37,954 nucleotides of DNA from the NCBI GenBank assembly GCA_016214465.1, contig JACROI010000025.1, positions 1 to 37,954 of the forward strand, in the 5' to 3' direction. Positions 25,660 to 35,349 of the stretch are shown piece by piece. The DNA is from Candidatus Magasanikiibacteriota bacterium. GTDB taxonomy: Bacteria; Patescibacteriota; Patescibacteriia; Magasanikbacterales; UBA10003. The notes beneath the pieces were generated by a model that saw nothing but the letters and a program-made list of their open reading frames with translations, searched no databases and was not told the DNA's origin. Within the stretch, counting starts at the first letter, position 1. Each line of letters starts with the position of its first letter. The translations under genes were made by a program, and so were the position numbers.

Positions 25660-28382
25660 ATATTGCGCGCCACGCTCTGTTTGCCCGGAGCTGGCTGACT
25701 GCCAACCACATACGCCGGAAAGGCGTTACCAGTACCAAAATTTCCACCAATATCCGACACACTACTGTACATTCCCCCACCGGTTGAAAAAGGCAAAACA
25801 TATTTACCATCAACATTATTGCCCATGATCGGATTGCCGGCCGGATCTTTAATTCCGGTAGTCAAAGAAAAAATATAATTCTTGCCTGAGGTCAAGGCCG
25901 AAGTCGGAGTGAATTTTAATTGAGTTGTTGAGCCAACCGAGACCGAACCGGCAACCGCGCTGCCACCGACTTCGGTTAAAGAAACATTAGCGGACAAAAA
26001 AGTGGTGATATCCATGGCTTTGCTGAAATTCACTTCTATGGAAGAAATTGTGCCATCGCCTTTTAATGTTGGGAAGCCCATCATGTTGGGAGCCGGAAAA
26101 GAATTGGTCACTTTTGGCTGATTATAATCCCCGCCAGCGCCCATGGCGCCGCTAACCAATGTCAATGCTGGCAAAGAAACCACTCCGGAAGCTGGAATAT
26201 AAAAAGCCATAGAAAGATCGCCATAGCCGTCTTTCGCTATTTTCAAAGTGGCGCCGCCGGACGGACCGACATTGGCAAAACTGAAAGAACCGTCACTGCC
26301 GGTAGTCGCGGCGAATTGCGTGCCTTCAATCCAAACAGTGGCGCCGCTAATGGCCACGCTGGAACTATCATTAATCGTACCCGTAATGGAGGCGCTGCCC
26401 AAATTGCCGGAACTTAAAGTAACTGATATGGATTTACTTAGTTGCAGAGCCGTGGTTTGAATGCCGGTGCCAGTGGTGTCGTAAGTAACAGTATCAAAAG
26501 TTGGGTCAATGGTATAAACCTTGGTCTTGGCTGGCGTGGCTGAATCAGCCGCTTGCAAATAATATTTCAAAAGCGTTTTTCCCGTTCCCCAAGCAGTGGA
26601 GGTAGTGCTGAATTTATACCAACCGGAACCGATACTCGTGCCATAAATCGGTGTTGACGACGCCGGCGTGCAAGAAGCCGCGGCCGTAACGCAATAAATC
26701 AACTGAGTGTTACCGGCAGGTAAAGTGCCGCCATCATCATAAATTCTCGCTACCAAATTAAAAGTGGAATCAACACTGGCTTTGAAAATAGACGCGTGTT
26801 GAATGTTGGGCGCTTGGTTGTTTGATCCACCATAAGAACCGCCGGTGGGATTTTCCGCTGAAACAATGCGGCTATTTTGCGGTTCAGGAATCGTCCGAGT
26901 CACAAAATCAAAATTGTTGTTTTGTGTGTCCACACCATTGCCATCATCAGCGTCTTGCCAGGGATTAGAACCGCTAACCAGCATGCTGGCCGAAGTGGAA
27001 TCATTAAATGCCTTGCGTTCAATTGAAATTCCATCATTAGTACTTAAACCACTCGCTGCGCTACCTTCGCAATCTGCCAACACAGCATGGCCACCCCAAC
27101 AAACTTTGTCCATTACCGCGGTGGAACTGGCCGCGCTATTACTAATGTAAGCCGCTCCGCCAGGCACTAAAGAAGCAATGGTTGAGGTGGTATACACCGC
27201 GTCAGCACTGGAAGAAGCGGAAGAAGTAATCGGCGCTATCAATAAAAATTTATGGGATGGTATATTGGGCACCATACTTTCATTCAGCCATGTTAAAGGA
27301 ACATTGGTGTCAACAGTGCCAGCAGTATTTACAAAATGCAATTTTACGGTGGAAGTTGGAATATTCCCGCCGGAACGATTATACACTTCAATAAACTCGT
27401 CATATTGATCCGTGGCCGAACCGACTTTAACCTCTGAAATCAGCAACGGCACCTGCGCGCTCATAATGGAAAAAGCGGTAGTTCCAAAATTGGCCTGGCC
27501 AAAAGTATTTTTAACTCCATTGGACACAGTTACTGAATAGGTTCCGTCAGATGGGATGGTAACTCCGCTAGCCGCGGTCAGACGAACTGATTTATTATCC
27601 GGTAAAACAACAATGGAATTGATTGTTTGAGAAACGCCGGAAGCATTCTTCAAAATATAATTGGCAGATGATGTGGCATTGCCGGTATTCAAATCCAAAT
27701 TATCCGTAAAAGAAACATCCGCATTGGACGCGTTAACAAAAGAAACACTGCTAACGCTAAAACCACTCCACCCGCCACCGCCGCCAAAAGAAATCGCCCG
27801 GCTACTGGTTATGGCGGAAACTGTCGGTGAATTGCCTGACGGATTAACCACGATGCCATTAGTTGGAAAATTAACATAAATGGAATCTCCGGCCGCCCAA
27901 CCGGATGCTGTTTTAATCGCCACAAAAAAACTTGTGGGCAAAGAGCCATTGTCAGCCAAGGTATTATTGCTTCCGGTGGTAATGGTGGTGGCCGAACCAA
28001 CATTTACTGTGCTTTGCGAACCGGCAAACCCATCATTTTGCGGATCAAAATAATTATTGTTGTTAGAATCTTTAAAAACAACCAATTGAGAAATGTGTGA
28101 AGCCAGAGTGGCGTTGTTGGTTGGCACAGTGCTCGTAACAGTAACCGTGATGCTGGTCAAAGTCTCGCTGCCTCCAACACTCTTGTTCAAAGCAATACGA
28201 AAAACCGGAATATCATAACTGCTTGCCGTGGCCGACATGCCGCCTGTTGGCAAAAGTTCGTACGGACCGCTGGCTGTGACTACAGCGGCTTGAACAGGTT
28301 GAGAAATAAAAGCGGAAATTCCCAGCGACCAAAGTATGGTGCTGGCGACAGTGAACATCGTAAAACATTTTTTGAAAGACAT
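25647..28382 (-). CDS. N-terminal part of the giant surface protein: signal peptide, lamin-tail-like domain, Ig-like domains
   Basis: MSFKKCFTMFTVASTILWSLGISAFISQPVQA signal peptide; LLISEVKVGSATDQYDEFIEVYNRSGGNIPTS (LTD-like); SIEVNFSKAMDITTF (Big_5-like). Confidence 0.85.
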   Translation of the reverse strand: MSFKKCFTMFTVASTILWSLGISAFISQPVQAAVVTASGPYELLPTGGMSATASSYDIPVFRIALNKSVGGSETLTSITVTVTSTVPTNNATLASHISQLVVFKDSNNNNYFDPQNDGFAGSQSTVNVGSATTITTGSNNTLADNGSLPTSFFVAIKTASGWAAGDSIYVNFPTNGIVVNPSGNSPTVSAITSSRAISFGGGGGWSGFSVSSVSFVNASNADVSFTDNLDLNTGNATSSANYILKNASGVSQTINSIVVLPDNKSVRLTAASGVTIPSDGTYSVTVSNGVKNTFGQANFGTTAFSIMSAQVPLLISEVKVGSATDQYDEFIEVYNRSGGNIPTSTVKLHFVNTAGTVDTNVPLTWLNESMVPNIPSHKFLLIAPITSSASSSADAVYTTSTIASLVPGGAAYISNSAASSTAVMDKVCWGGHAVLADCEGSAASGLSTNDGISIERKAFNDSTSASMLVSGSNPWQDADDGNGVDTQNNNFDFVTRTIPEPQNSRIVSAENPTGGSYGGSNNQAPNIQHASIFKASVDSTFNLVARIYDDGGTLPAGNTQLIYCVTAAASCTPASSTPIYGTSIGSGWYKFSTTSTAWGTGKTLLKYYLQAADSATPAKTKVYTIDPTFDTVTYDTTGTGIQTTALQLSKSISVTLSSGNLGSASITGTINDSSSVAISGATVWIEGTQFAATTGSDGSFSFANVGPSGGATLKIAKDGYGDLSMAFYIPASGVVSLPALTLVSGAMGAGGDYNQPKVTNSFPAPNMMGFPTLKGDGTISSIEVNFSKAMDITTFLSANVSLTEVGGSAVAGSVSVGSTTQLKFTPTSALTSGKNYIFSLTTGIKDPAGNPIMGNNVDGKYVLPFSTGGGMYSSVSDIGGNFGTGNAFPAYVVGSQPAPGKQSVARNIWAE

Positions 28383-28499
28383 ATTCAAAAAAATTAAAAT
28401 CTTAATAAATTAAACTGTCTTCATTTTAACACTTTTCTAAATTAATTGACAGGTAGTTATTCACATGTCAATACACTTAAAAATAGTATGATTATCCGC

Positions 28500-28528
28500 T
28501 TGGCACAAGCCCTATCATCTGATAGAAT
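28500..28528 (+). promoter_or_regulatory. Promoter for the rpiB operon: TTGGCA-17-TAGAAT
   Basis: TTGGCA 28500-28505, TAGAAT 28523-28528. Confidence 0.6.
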
Positions 28529-28553
28529 AAAAGAAACACTAACACACAAAAAT

Positions 28554-28991
28554 ATGCCTCAAATAATATATTTAGGCGCGGACCACGCCGGTTTTGAATT
28601 AAAGGAGAAAATAAAGGACTTTTTGAAACTTAATGAATACTTGCCGGAGGACTTGACACCCGGGCCGATTGACCCGCAAGATGATTATCCTGACGCGGCC
28701 GCCAAAGTCGCGGCCAAGGTTTTGGAAACAGGTGGTTTGGGAATTTTGATTTGTGGCTCGGGCAATGGCATTTGCATGGCGGCGAATAAAATCAAAGGAA
28801 TTCGCGCGGCCTTGGGCTACAACACGCGGGCTGGAAAATTGGCGCGCGAACATTTGAACGCCAACATACTGTGTCTGGCCGGCAGTGTGTTACAATCTGA
28901 TTACGCGCAAGCCATCACGCGACATTTTTTGGAAACGCCGTTTTCCGAAGATGAAAGACATAAAAGAAGAATTGAAAAATTAGGATCTTAA
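28554..28991 (+). CDS. rpiB: RpiB/LacA/LacB-family sugar-phosphate isomerase
   Basis: IIYLGADHAGFELKEKIKDFL, GILICGSGNGICMAANKIKGIRAAL, HLNANILCLAG. Start at MPQIIY. Confidence 0.92.
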   Translation: MPQIIYLGADHAGFELKEKIKDFLKLNEYLPEDLTPGPIDPQDDYPDAAAKVAAKVLETGGLGILICGSGNGICMAANKIKGIRAALGYNTRAGKLAREHLNANILCLAGSVLQSDYAQAITRHFLETPFSEDERHKRRIEKLGS

Positions 28992-28992
28992 A

Positions 28993-29165
28993 AGAGTGGC
29001 GGTTAGTTGTTTTTTCGGACAGGCGACGCACGTTGAGCGTCGCCTCTATCCTCGCTCGCTGTCACTTCGTATTATCTTTAATTTGTTTGGATTATTTTTT
29101 TTCAATTTAAACCTTCTTTCCCCAGCTCGCTCCGGACGTCCTCAAAAACAACTAACCGCCACTCT
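28993..29165. mobile_element. MITE-like 173-bp intergenic element with 22-bp perfect inverted repeats
   Basis: AGAGTGGCGGTTAGTTGTTTTT (28993-29014) / AAAAACAACTAACCGCCACTCT (29144-29165), with internal hairpin AGGCGACGC-acgttga-GCGTCGCCT. Confidence 0.6.
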
Positions 29166-29172
29166 ATAATAT

Positions 29173-29811
29173 ATGCCGAAGATTATTCCGGCGATTCTAA
29201 CAGACAATTTAGAAACATTTAAAACCCAAATAAAACAAATGGAAGGCGCGACTGACTGGGTGCAAATTGATGTTTCCGATGGTATTTTTGTCTCGCAAAA
29301 AACTTTGGCGGCTGAAAAAATCAAAACCGTAATCACCAACTTAAAATATGAACTGCATTTAATGGTGGCCGACCCGACAACAGAGATTGAAAAATGGTAT
29401 GATTTATCCAACGTCAAAAGGATTGTATTCCATTATGAAGCAGTAAAAATTCCTTTGGCCGTGGTCAAACATATTGAGGCCTATGGCTTTGACGCCGGCG
29501 TGGCTGTTAATCCCGACACCGGACTGGAAAATTTAGAGGCCTTGGCCTATCAAGCGGATTTAATCCTTTTTATGGCGGTAACTCCTGGCAAACAAGGCCG
29601 AAAATTCATTCCCGATACATTTAATAAAATCAAAGAATTTAAAATCAAGCATCCAAATGTGCCGGTCGCGGTTGATGGCGGAATTCATCAAGAAGAAATC
29701 AAACAACTGGCAACTCTGAGCGTGGAATATCTGGATGTGGGCAGTGAAATTTTTGCCCACTCCAACCCGCGCGAACATTTAAAGGAATTGCAACATTTAA
29801 TCTATGCCTAA
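29173..29811 (+). CDS. rpe: Ribulose-phosphate 3-epimerase
   Basis: KIIPAILTDNLETFKTQIKQMEGATDWVQIDVSDGIFV, YELHLMVADPTTEI, AVDGGIHQEEIKQL. Confidence 0.9.
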   Translation: MPKIIPAILTDNLETFKTQIKQMEGATDWVQIDVSDGIFVSQKTLAAEKIKTVITNLKYELHLMVADPTTEIEKWYDLSNVKRIVFHYEAVKIPLAVVKHIEAYGFDAGVAVNPDTGLENLEALAYQADLILFMAVTPGKQGRKFIPDTFNKIKEFKIKHPNVPVAVDGGIHQEEIKQLATLSVEYLDVGSEIFAHSNPREHLKELQHLIYA

Positions 29812-30223
29812 TTTTGAAACTAATCCTGATTTGAAACTTCTTGGCACGGAAACCGCTTTTGACTTTGGGGCTGAAGTAATGGCAGTTGAAAAAACCAAAA
29901 AATTTTTACAAATTTACAAATTTCACATTGGCGACACCGGGCCAAAAACACCGGAACCAATTATCAACACCGCTATTCAGGCCTTGAAAGACAAACAAAC
30001 AAAATACGCCCATTTCCAAGGGTATTTACAAGTGCGCGCGAATATTGCCAAACATTGGACCAAAACGCGCGGAGTGGAAATAAAACCGGAAAACATTATC
30101 CCGGGTGTGAAACATTTTATTAAAATTGTTATTGATTTAATCGCCAAATCCGGCCTGACCCCACCATTATCAATGGAGGAAGTGGAGGAGAAAGTGGAAA
30201 AAATTAAAAATAAATATTTTTAA
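29804..30223 (+). CDS. Truncated class I/II PLP aminotransferase (N-terminal fragment)
   Basis: FHIGDTGPKTPEPIINTAIQALKDKQTKYAHFQGYLQVRANIAKHWTKTRGVEIKPENIIPG resembles the aminotransferase N-terminus; the Lys-containing catalytic core is missing. Confidence 0.7.
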   Translation: MPNFETNPDLKLLGTETAFDFGAEVMAVEKTKKFLQIYKFHIGDTGPKTPEPIINTAIQALKDKQTKYAHFQGYLQVRANIAKHWTKTRGVEIKPENIIPGVKHFIKIVIDLIAKSGLTPPLSMEEVEEKVEKIKNKYF

Positions 30224-30224
30224 T

Positions 30225-31142
30225 ATGCATGATATTGTTATTTTAGGCGGTTCAGCCGCCGGCGTCACCGCCGCCATTTACGCCGCTCGCCGCCAGTTGG
30301 ACATTAAATTAATCGCAGGTAACATTGGCGGAGAAATCGCTACCACAGACATTATTGAAAATTATCCCGGCTATGTAAAAGTGGGCGGTTTGGAATTGGC
30401 GGAAAAATTCAAAGAACAATTGAAATACAATAATGTTTTCGTAGATGATGGCTGGCTCGCAAAAAAAATAGAAAAAAAAGATAATCTTTTTGTCGTCACT
30501 GCCAAAAATTTTTCCGGCGAAGAAAAAATCTATGAAACCAAAGCGGTGATTGTTGCCACTGGTGTTCATCCGCGCCGTTTGGGTGTGCCCGGTGAAAAAG
30601 AATTATTCCATCGCGGGGTCACTTACTGCGCGGTTTGCGACGCTCCGCTGTTCAAAAATAAAATCGTGGCGGTGGTGGGCGGCGGCAACAGCGCTTTGGA
30701 ATCGGCTTTGATGCTCGGAGAAATTGCCTCGCAAGTGTTTCTCTTAAATCGCAATCCGCAATTCAAAGGCGAAGCGGTTTTAATTGAAAAAGTAAAAAAT
30801 CATTCCAAAATTACTATTCTAACGCAAGCCGCGACACAAAAAATTCTCGGTGAAAAATCCGTGACCGGAGTGGAATACAAAGACGCGGACGGCCAAACAC
30901 AACAAATCACTGTCAATGGCGTTTTTGTTCACGCCGGCTGGGAACCTAACGCCGACTTTATTGATCTAGTGAAAAAAAATACCAAAGGAGAAATTATGGT
31001 TGACCAAAATAGCGCGACTGATATGCCGGGAATTTTTGCCGCCGGAGATGTTACTGACACTGCTTACAAACAAATTATCGTGGCGGCCGGAATGGGTGCA
31101 ACCGCCGCCTTATCAGCCGTGAATTTTCTAAACAAAAAATAA
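30225..31142 (+). CDS. trxB: Thioredoxin-disulfide reductase
   Basis: ILGGSAAGVTAAIYAARR, GVTYCAVCDAPLFKNKIVAVVGGGNSALESA, GIFAAGDVTDTAYKQIIVAAGMGATAALSA. Confidence 0.93.
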   Translation: MHDIVILGGSAAGVTAAIYAARRQLDIKLIAGNIGGEIATTDIIENYPGYVKVGGLELAEKFKEQLKYNNVFVDDGWLAKKIEKKDNLFVVTAKNFSGEEKIYETKAVIVATGVHPRRLGVPGEKELFHRGVTYCAVCDAPLFKNKIVAVVGGGNSALESALMLGEIASQVFLLNRNPQFKGEAVLIEKVKNHSKITILTQAATQKILGEKSVTGVEYKDADGQTQQITVNGVFVHAGWEPNADFIDLVKKNTKGEIMVDQNSATDMPGIFAAGDVTDTAYKQIIVAAGMGATAALSAVNFLNKK

Positions 31143-31143
31143 T

Positions 31144-33285
31144 ATGCCCAACACTGACCCGATTCACCTCAATCTTCAAAATTCTTCCGCCTCGCTTTTT
31201 ACGCGGCTGGATGAAGATAAAAACACCAAACTGGCATCGCTTATCCGCGCTTTGGCGTTTATTGCCATTGAATCAGCACGTTCAGGACATCCTGGTGGTT
31301 CATCTTCCAAAGTGGAGCAACTGTTAGCTATGCTATTGAGCGGACTCTTTGCTTTTGACCCGCTTAACCCGAAAAATCCCAGTCGCGACCGCTTGGTTTG
31401 GTCTGCCGGCCATTGCACTCCTCTGCTTTATGGCACATTGGCTCTGATTTATGAATCTCTAAAACGCACTGGCATTAATTTTGATAAAGAAAAACTCAAT
31501 GCTATTCTTCCGGAATGCTTGCTTAAATTTCGACATTGCGATGGTCTTTCCGGGCATGTAGAATCAATCTATCCCCTGGCTGATGTTTCCACTGGCTCAT
31601 CAGGACACGGACTGTCTGCCGCCGCGGGAATTGCCGCTTTGCACCGTTCTTGCGGACTAGCCACCAAGATCTGGGTCTTAATGGGCGACGCGGAAACAGA
31701 AGAAGGCATTACCTATGAAGCGCGCAACATTTTGGATTACAATCATTTTGGCATTGATGGCAACATTAATGAAGTAATTTCCACTCCATATATCAATCAC
31801 TGGCTTGGACTGGGCTGGAATGTGATTGAGGTGAACGGACACAATATCGCGGAATTATTGGAAGCGTATAAAAAAGCCAAAGAAGGATTTAAAAACGACC
31901 ATCCGACAGTGGTGCTGTGCCACGGCACCAAAGGCCTGCATTATGGCAAAAACGAAAACAAATCCGACTCGCACGGCACTCCAGCCAAGCATGGCGAATA
32001 TGTGGAAATAATGAAAGCCATGAGATTTGATATTCCCGGAGTTGATAAAAAAGCCCAAGACGATTTGAATTTTGTTTTATCATCGCTAGACAAGGATTTA
32101 GCCGAATACTTTTTGGAAAAATTAAAAAAAGGACAAGAACTTTTACCTCAAGAAAAACACCAAGTTGAAAAAATGAAAGAAACTTTGCCGGGGCGGCCTT
32201 TGACCAAGCCAATTGCCATCACCCGTCCAGCGCAACTGCCGCCAGAACTGGTTTTTGCCCAAGGAACCGAAGTCACCACGCGTAAAGCCACCGAGGCCTG
32301 GTTTAAATGGCTGATGACGCAAAGCGCATTTTTCTATTTGGGCGCCGGTGATTTGATGAAATCAATTTTGACCGGCGCGGCGGAAAATATTTATGGAATT
32401 ATTAATAAAGATAACCCGTTGGGTCGCGGATTTAGATTTGGCATTGCTGAACAAAATATGGCTATGCTCTCCGCTACTCTTACACAAGATGTTTTGCCGG
32501 GCGGATTTCAAGCTGTTTCAGTCTTTGCTTCTTACGGTGTCTTTACATCAATAATGGCCAATTCCGTGCGCATGGCTTTAATTAACAACGCGGTGAATCC
32601 GACAAATAAAGGATTTTTCATTATGCTCGCGGCGCATGACGGCCCGGAAACAGGCGAAGACGGCCCGACTCATCACGGCCTGTTTTGGATGTCGCTTTTT
32701 AACGCCTATCCTGGCATTAAAGCGTATAAACCATTGGATGCCAATGAAACAATTGAAATGCTTTTTTACGCTTTAAACAAAGGCGAACCGATTGCTTTGT
32801 CAATAATGCGCCCAAATACTTTGGTATTCAAACGCGATGATGGCATACCGCCCGCGAGCGAGGCAGTGAACGGCGCGTATGTTTTTATCAAGCACGCGGA
32901 TAATGGCAAGAAAAAAATTGTATTGGCAGTGTCAGGCGGACAAACCATGGTCAATGTTTTGAAAATTTTGCCGGAATTGGAAAAAAATTATGATGTTAAA
33001 ATTTTAGCTGTCACTTCTCCGGAATTATTTGAAGAACTGCGCACCGCTAATCAAAAAAAAGCCGAAGCGATTTTCTCTAATGAAGAAAGAGCACACACTA
33101 TCGCCTTGCACAATGGCTGGCCCGGATTTCTTTATCCGTTTCTATTGCCGGCCGGCTACCCTGCTCGCTCCATCGGCGTAAATAAATTTCTCAAATCCGG
33201 CCCGCCAACAGAGGTGTATGAAATGGCCGGACTTGATCCCCAAGGAATTAAAAATAAAATAATAAATGCCATAAAATATGTTTGA
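31144..33285 (+). CDS. tkt: Transketolase
   Basis: ARSGHPGGSSSKVEQLLAMLLSG, TGSSGHGLSAAAGIAAL, WVLMGDAETEEGITYEAR, FRFGIAEQNMAMLSATL, HDGPETGEDGPTHHGLFW. Confidence 0.94.
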   Translation: MPNTDPIHLNLQNSSASLFTRLDEDKNTKLASLIRALAFIAIESARSGHPGGSSSKVEQLLAMLLSGLFAFDPLNPKNPSRDRLVWSAGHCTPLLYGTLALIYESLKRTGINFDKEKLNAILPECLLKFRHCDGLSGHVESIYPLADVSTGSSGHGLSAAAGIAALHRSCGLATKIWVLMGDAETEEGITYEARNILDYNHFGIDGNINEVISTPYINHWLGLGWNVIEVNGHNIAELLEAYKKAKEGFKNDHPTVVLCHGTKGLHYGKNENKSDSHGTPAKHGEYVEIMKAMRFDIPGVDKKAQDDLNFVLSSLDKDLAEYFLEKLKKGQELLPQEKHQVEKMKETLPGRPLTKPIAITRPAQLPPELVFAQGTEVTTRKATEAWFKWLMTQSAFFYLGAGDLMKSILTGAAENIYGIINKDNPLGRGFRFGIAEQNMAMLSATLTQDVLPGGFQAVSVFASYGVFTSIMANSVRMALINNAVNPTNKGFFIMLAAHDGPETGEDGPTHHGLFWMSLFNAYPGIKAYKPLDANETIEMLFYALNKGEPIALSIMRPNTLVFKRDDGIPPASEAVNGAYVFIKHADNGKKKIVLAVSGGQTMVNVLKILPELEKNYDVKILAVTSPELFEELRTANQKKAEAIFSNEERAHTIALHNGWPGFLYPFLLPAGYPARSIGVNKFLKSGPPTEVYEMAGLDPQGIKNKIINAIKYV

Positions 33286-34243
33286 CATCATTTCCATCGG
33301 CGACTGCACCATTGACACGCTGCTCCAAATTCACGACGCGGAAATAAACTGCAAATTGCATCCGGACCGCTGTGTTATCTGCGTTAATTTCGCGGACAAA
33401 ATTCCGGTGGACAGTTTTCACCGCAAAGTGGCCGGCAACGCAGCCAATAATGCCGTGGGCAGCGCGCGGCTGGGACTCAAAACCGCCATTTACACCATAC
33501 TTGGCAATGACGGCAATGGCGAATTTATCAAAGAGACATTGAAAAAAGAAAATGTCTCGGATGAATATCTGATTTATGACCCCAAAAAAGAAACCAACGC
33601 ATCGGTCGTGATTAATTTCCAAGGCGAACGCACAATTTTTGTCTATCACGCCAAACGCGATTACGCCCTGCCGATGAAAGCGCAAACCAAATGGGCCTAT
33701 TACACCTCTGTCGCCGCTCATCACGATGGTTTGAACAATCAAATCGCCAAATGGGTGGCAAAGAATAAAATAAAATTGGGATACAATCCGGGAACATTTC
33801 AATTGCGCGCCGGTTTGGCAAAAATGAAACCACTTTTAAAAATTTGCGAAGCGCTGTTTGTCAATAAAGAAGAGGCGGCGCGCATGGTTGGCGCACAACA
33901 CGACATCCGCCGCTATCTTTTGGCTTTGCATAAAATCGGACCGAAAATTATCATTATTACCGACGGCCAAGCCGGCTCGTTTGTGTTTGATGGTGATAAA
34001 TTTTGGCAAATGGGCATTTTTGACACGCCCAACATTGAACGCACCGGAGCCGGGGACGCTTTTGCAACCGGATTTTTGGCCGCTTTGCAATATAGCAAAA
34101 AAATCCCTATGGCTATGTGCTGGGGATCGGCCAATTCTTCGTCGGTGATAATGAAAATCGGCCCGCAAGACGGTTTGCTTTCCAAAAAAGGCATTGAAGA
34201 TTTTCATAAAAAATATAAACATAAATGCCCAACTAATTTTTAA
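33278..34243 (+). CDS. PfkB-family carbohydrate kinase
   Basis: VAGNAANNAVGSARLGLKTAIYTILGNDGNG, IIITDGQAGSFVFDG, ERTGAGDAFATGFLAAL. Confidence 0.92.
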   Translation: MFDIISIGDCTIDTLLQIHDAEINCKLHPDRCVICVNFADKIPVDSFHRKVAGNAANNAVGSARLGLKTAIYTILGNDGNGEFIKETLKKENVSDEYLIYDPKKETNASVVINFQGERTIFVYHAKRDYALPMKAQTKWAYYTSVAAHHDGLNNQIAKWVAKNKIKLGYNPGTFQLRAGLAKMKPLLKICEALFVNKEEAARMVGAQHDIRRYLLALHKIGPKIIIITDGQAGSFVFDGDKFWQMGIFDTPNIERTGAGDAFATGFLAALQYSKKIPMAMCWGSANSSSVIMKIGPQDGLLSKKGIEDFHKKYKHKCPTNF

Positions 34244-34247
34244 TTTT

Positions 34248-35225
34248 ATGCCGAAAAAACTTCTCTCTTTAAAAAACTCAAAACAAATTCTCGCTCCCGC
34301 GATTGAAACCACCCGCGTGGTTATCATTGGCACGGGTTTTGTCGGCTCCACTTCCGCTTTTGCCATTATGATGAGCGGCATTGCTTCGGAAATTGTCTTG
34401 GTTGATGTGAACAAAGACAAATGTCTGGGCGAGGCCTGGGATTTGGAACACGGCATTTCTTTTGTACCGCAAACCAAAATCTGGGCCGGTGATTATTCTG
34501 ATTGTAAAGACGCTGATGTGGTGGTGATTACCGCAGGCTTGGGACAAAAAGTCGGACAAACGCGATTGGAGTTGGCCGCGGCCAATGCTAAAATAGTTGG
34601 AGATATTATTGAAAAAATAAAACGCTATACTAACAAAGCCGTGATTCTGACAGTGACAAACCCTTTGGACGTAATGACTTATGTTGCTTTGAAAAAATCC
34701 GGCCTGCCTGATTACCAAGTGTTTGGCACAGGCACCACTTTGGACTCAGCCCGTTTTAGATTTTTATTGGCGCAAGAATTTGGCGTCGCGCCGGACAGCA
34801 TGGGCGCGTATTTGATCGGCGAACATGGCGATTCCGAAGTGCCGGTTTATTCGCATGTAAATTTAATGGGCGAAAACATCTCGGCTCTGCCGGAATATGA
34901 CAAAAAGGCCGTGGAACAGGCATACACAAAAACCAAAACCGCCGCTTACGACATCATTTGCAAAAAAGGCGCAACATATTATGCCATTGCCCTGGCAGTG
35001 GAACGGATTGTTCGAGCAATTTTATATGATGAAAATCACATTTTTCCAGTTTCTTCTTTGCTTACCGGCCAATACGGACTTAAAGATGTTTGCCTGTCAT
35101 TGCCGGCTGTAATCGGCCGTACCGGAATTAAAAAAGTAATGGAAATAAAACTGTCGCCCGATGAACTGGCCAAATTGCGCCAGTCAGCTAAAACAATCAT
35201 GGACACAATTGAAAAAGTAAAATAA
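34248..35225 (+). CDS. ldh: L-lactate dehydrogenase (LDH/MDH family)
   Basis: VVIIGTGFVGSTSAFAIMMSGIASEIVLVDVN, VVVITAGLGQKVGQTRLELAAANAKI, VFGTGTTLDSARFRFLLA, LIGEHGDSEVPVYSHVN. Confidence 0.9.
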   Translation: MPKKLLSLKNSKQILAPAIETTRVVIIGTGFVGSTSAFAIMMSGIASEIVLVDVNKDKCLGEAWDLEHGISFVPQTKIWAGDYSDCKDADVVVITAGLGQKVGQTRLELAAANAKIVGDIIEKIKRYTNKAVILTVTNPLDVMTYVALKKSGLPDYQVFGTGTTLDSARFRFLLAQEFGVAPDSMGAYLIGEHGDSEVPVYSHVNLMGENISALPEYDKKAVEQAYTKTKTAAYDIICKKGATYYAIALAVERIVRAILYDENHIFPVSSLLTGQYGLKDVCLSLPAVIGRTGIKKVMEIKLSPDELAKLRQSAKTIMDTIEKVK

Positions 35226-35237
35226 ACATTAAATCAA

Positions 35238-35270
35238 AACACCCGCAACATGAATCGCGGGTGTTTTTAA
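35238..35270 (+). terminator. Terminator of the rpiB-ldh operon
   Basis: AACACCCGC ... GCGGGTGTTTTTAATTTTT. Confidence 0.85.
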
Positions 35271-35277
35271 TTTTTGG

Positions 35278-35349
35278 AGCGGGTAAGGGGAGTCGAACCC
35301 CTGTCACGAGTTTGGAAAACTCGGATAATAGCCGTTATATGATACCCGC
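35278..35349 (-). tRNA. tRNA-Gly (anticodon TCC)
   Basis: GCGGGTA/TACCCGC acceptor stem; CGAGT-TTTCCAA-ACTCG anticodon arm; GGTTCGACTCC T-arm. Confidence 0.95.

Noticed and set aside
25640-25720. Programmed -1 ribosomal frameshifting in the giant surface protein
   Set aside because: No X XXY YYZ heptamer in the correct zero-frame phase; TTTGGGC near 25660 is in the wrong phase. Indel or assembly error is more likely.
33248-34718. Long antisense ORFs (33248..33802, 33836..34477, 34278..34718)
   Set aside because: Shadow ORFs antisense to clear PfkB kinase and LDH genes.
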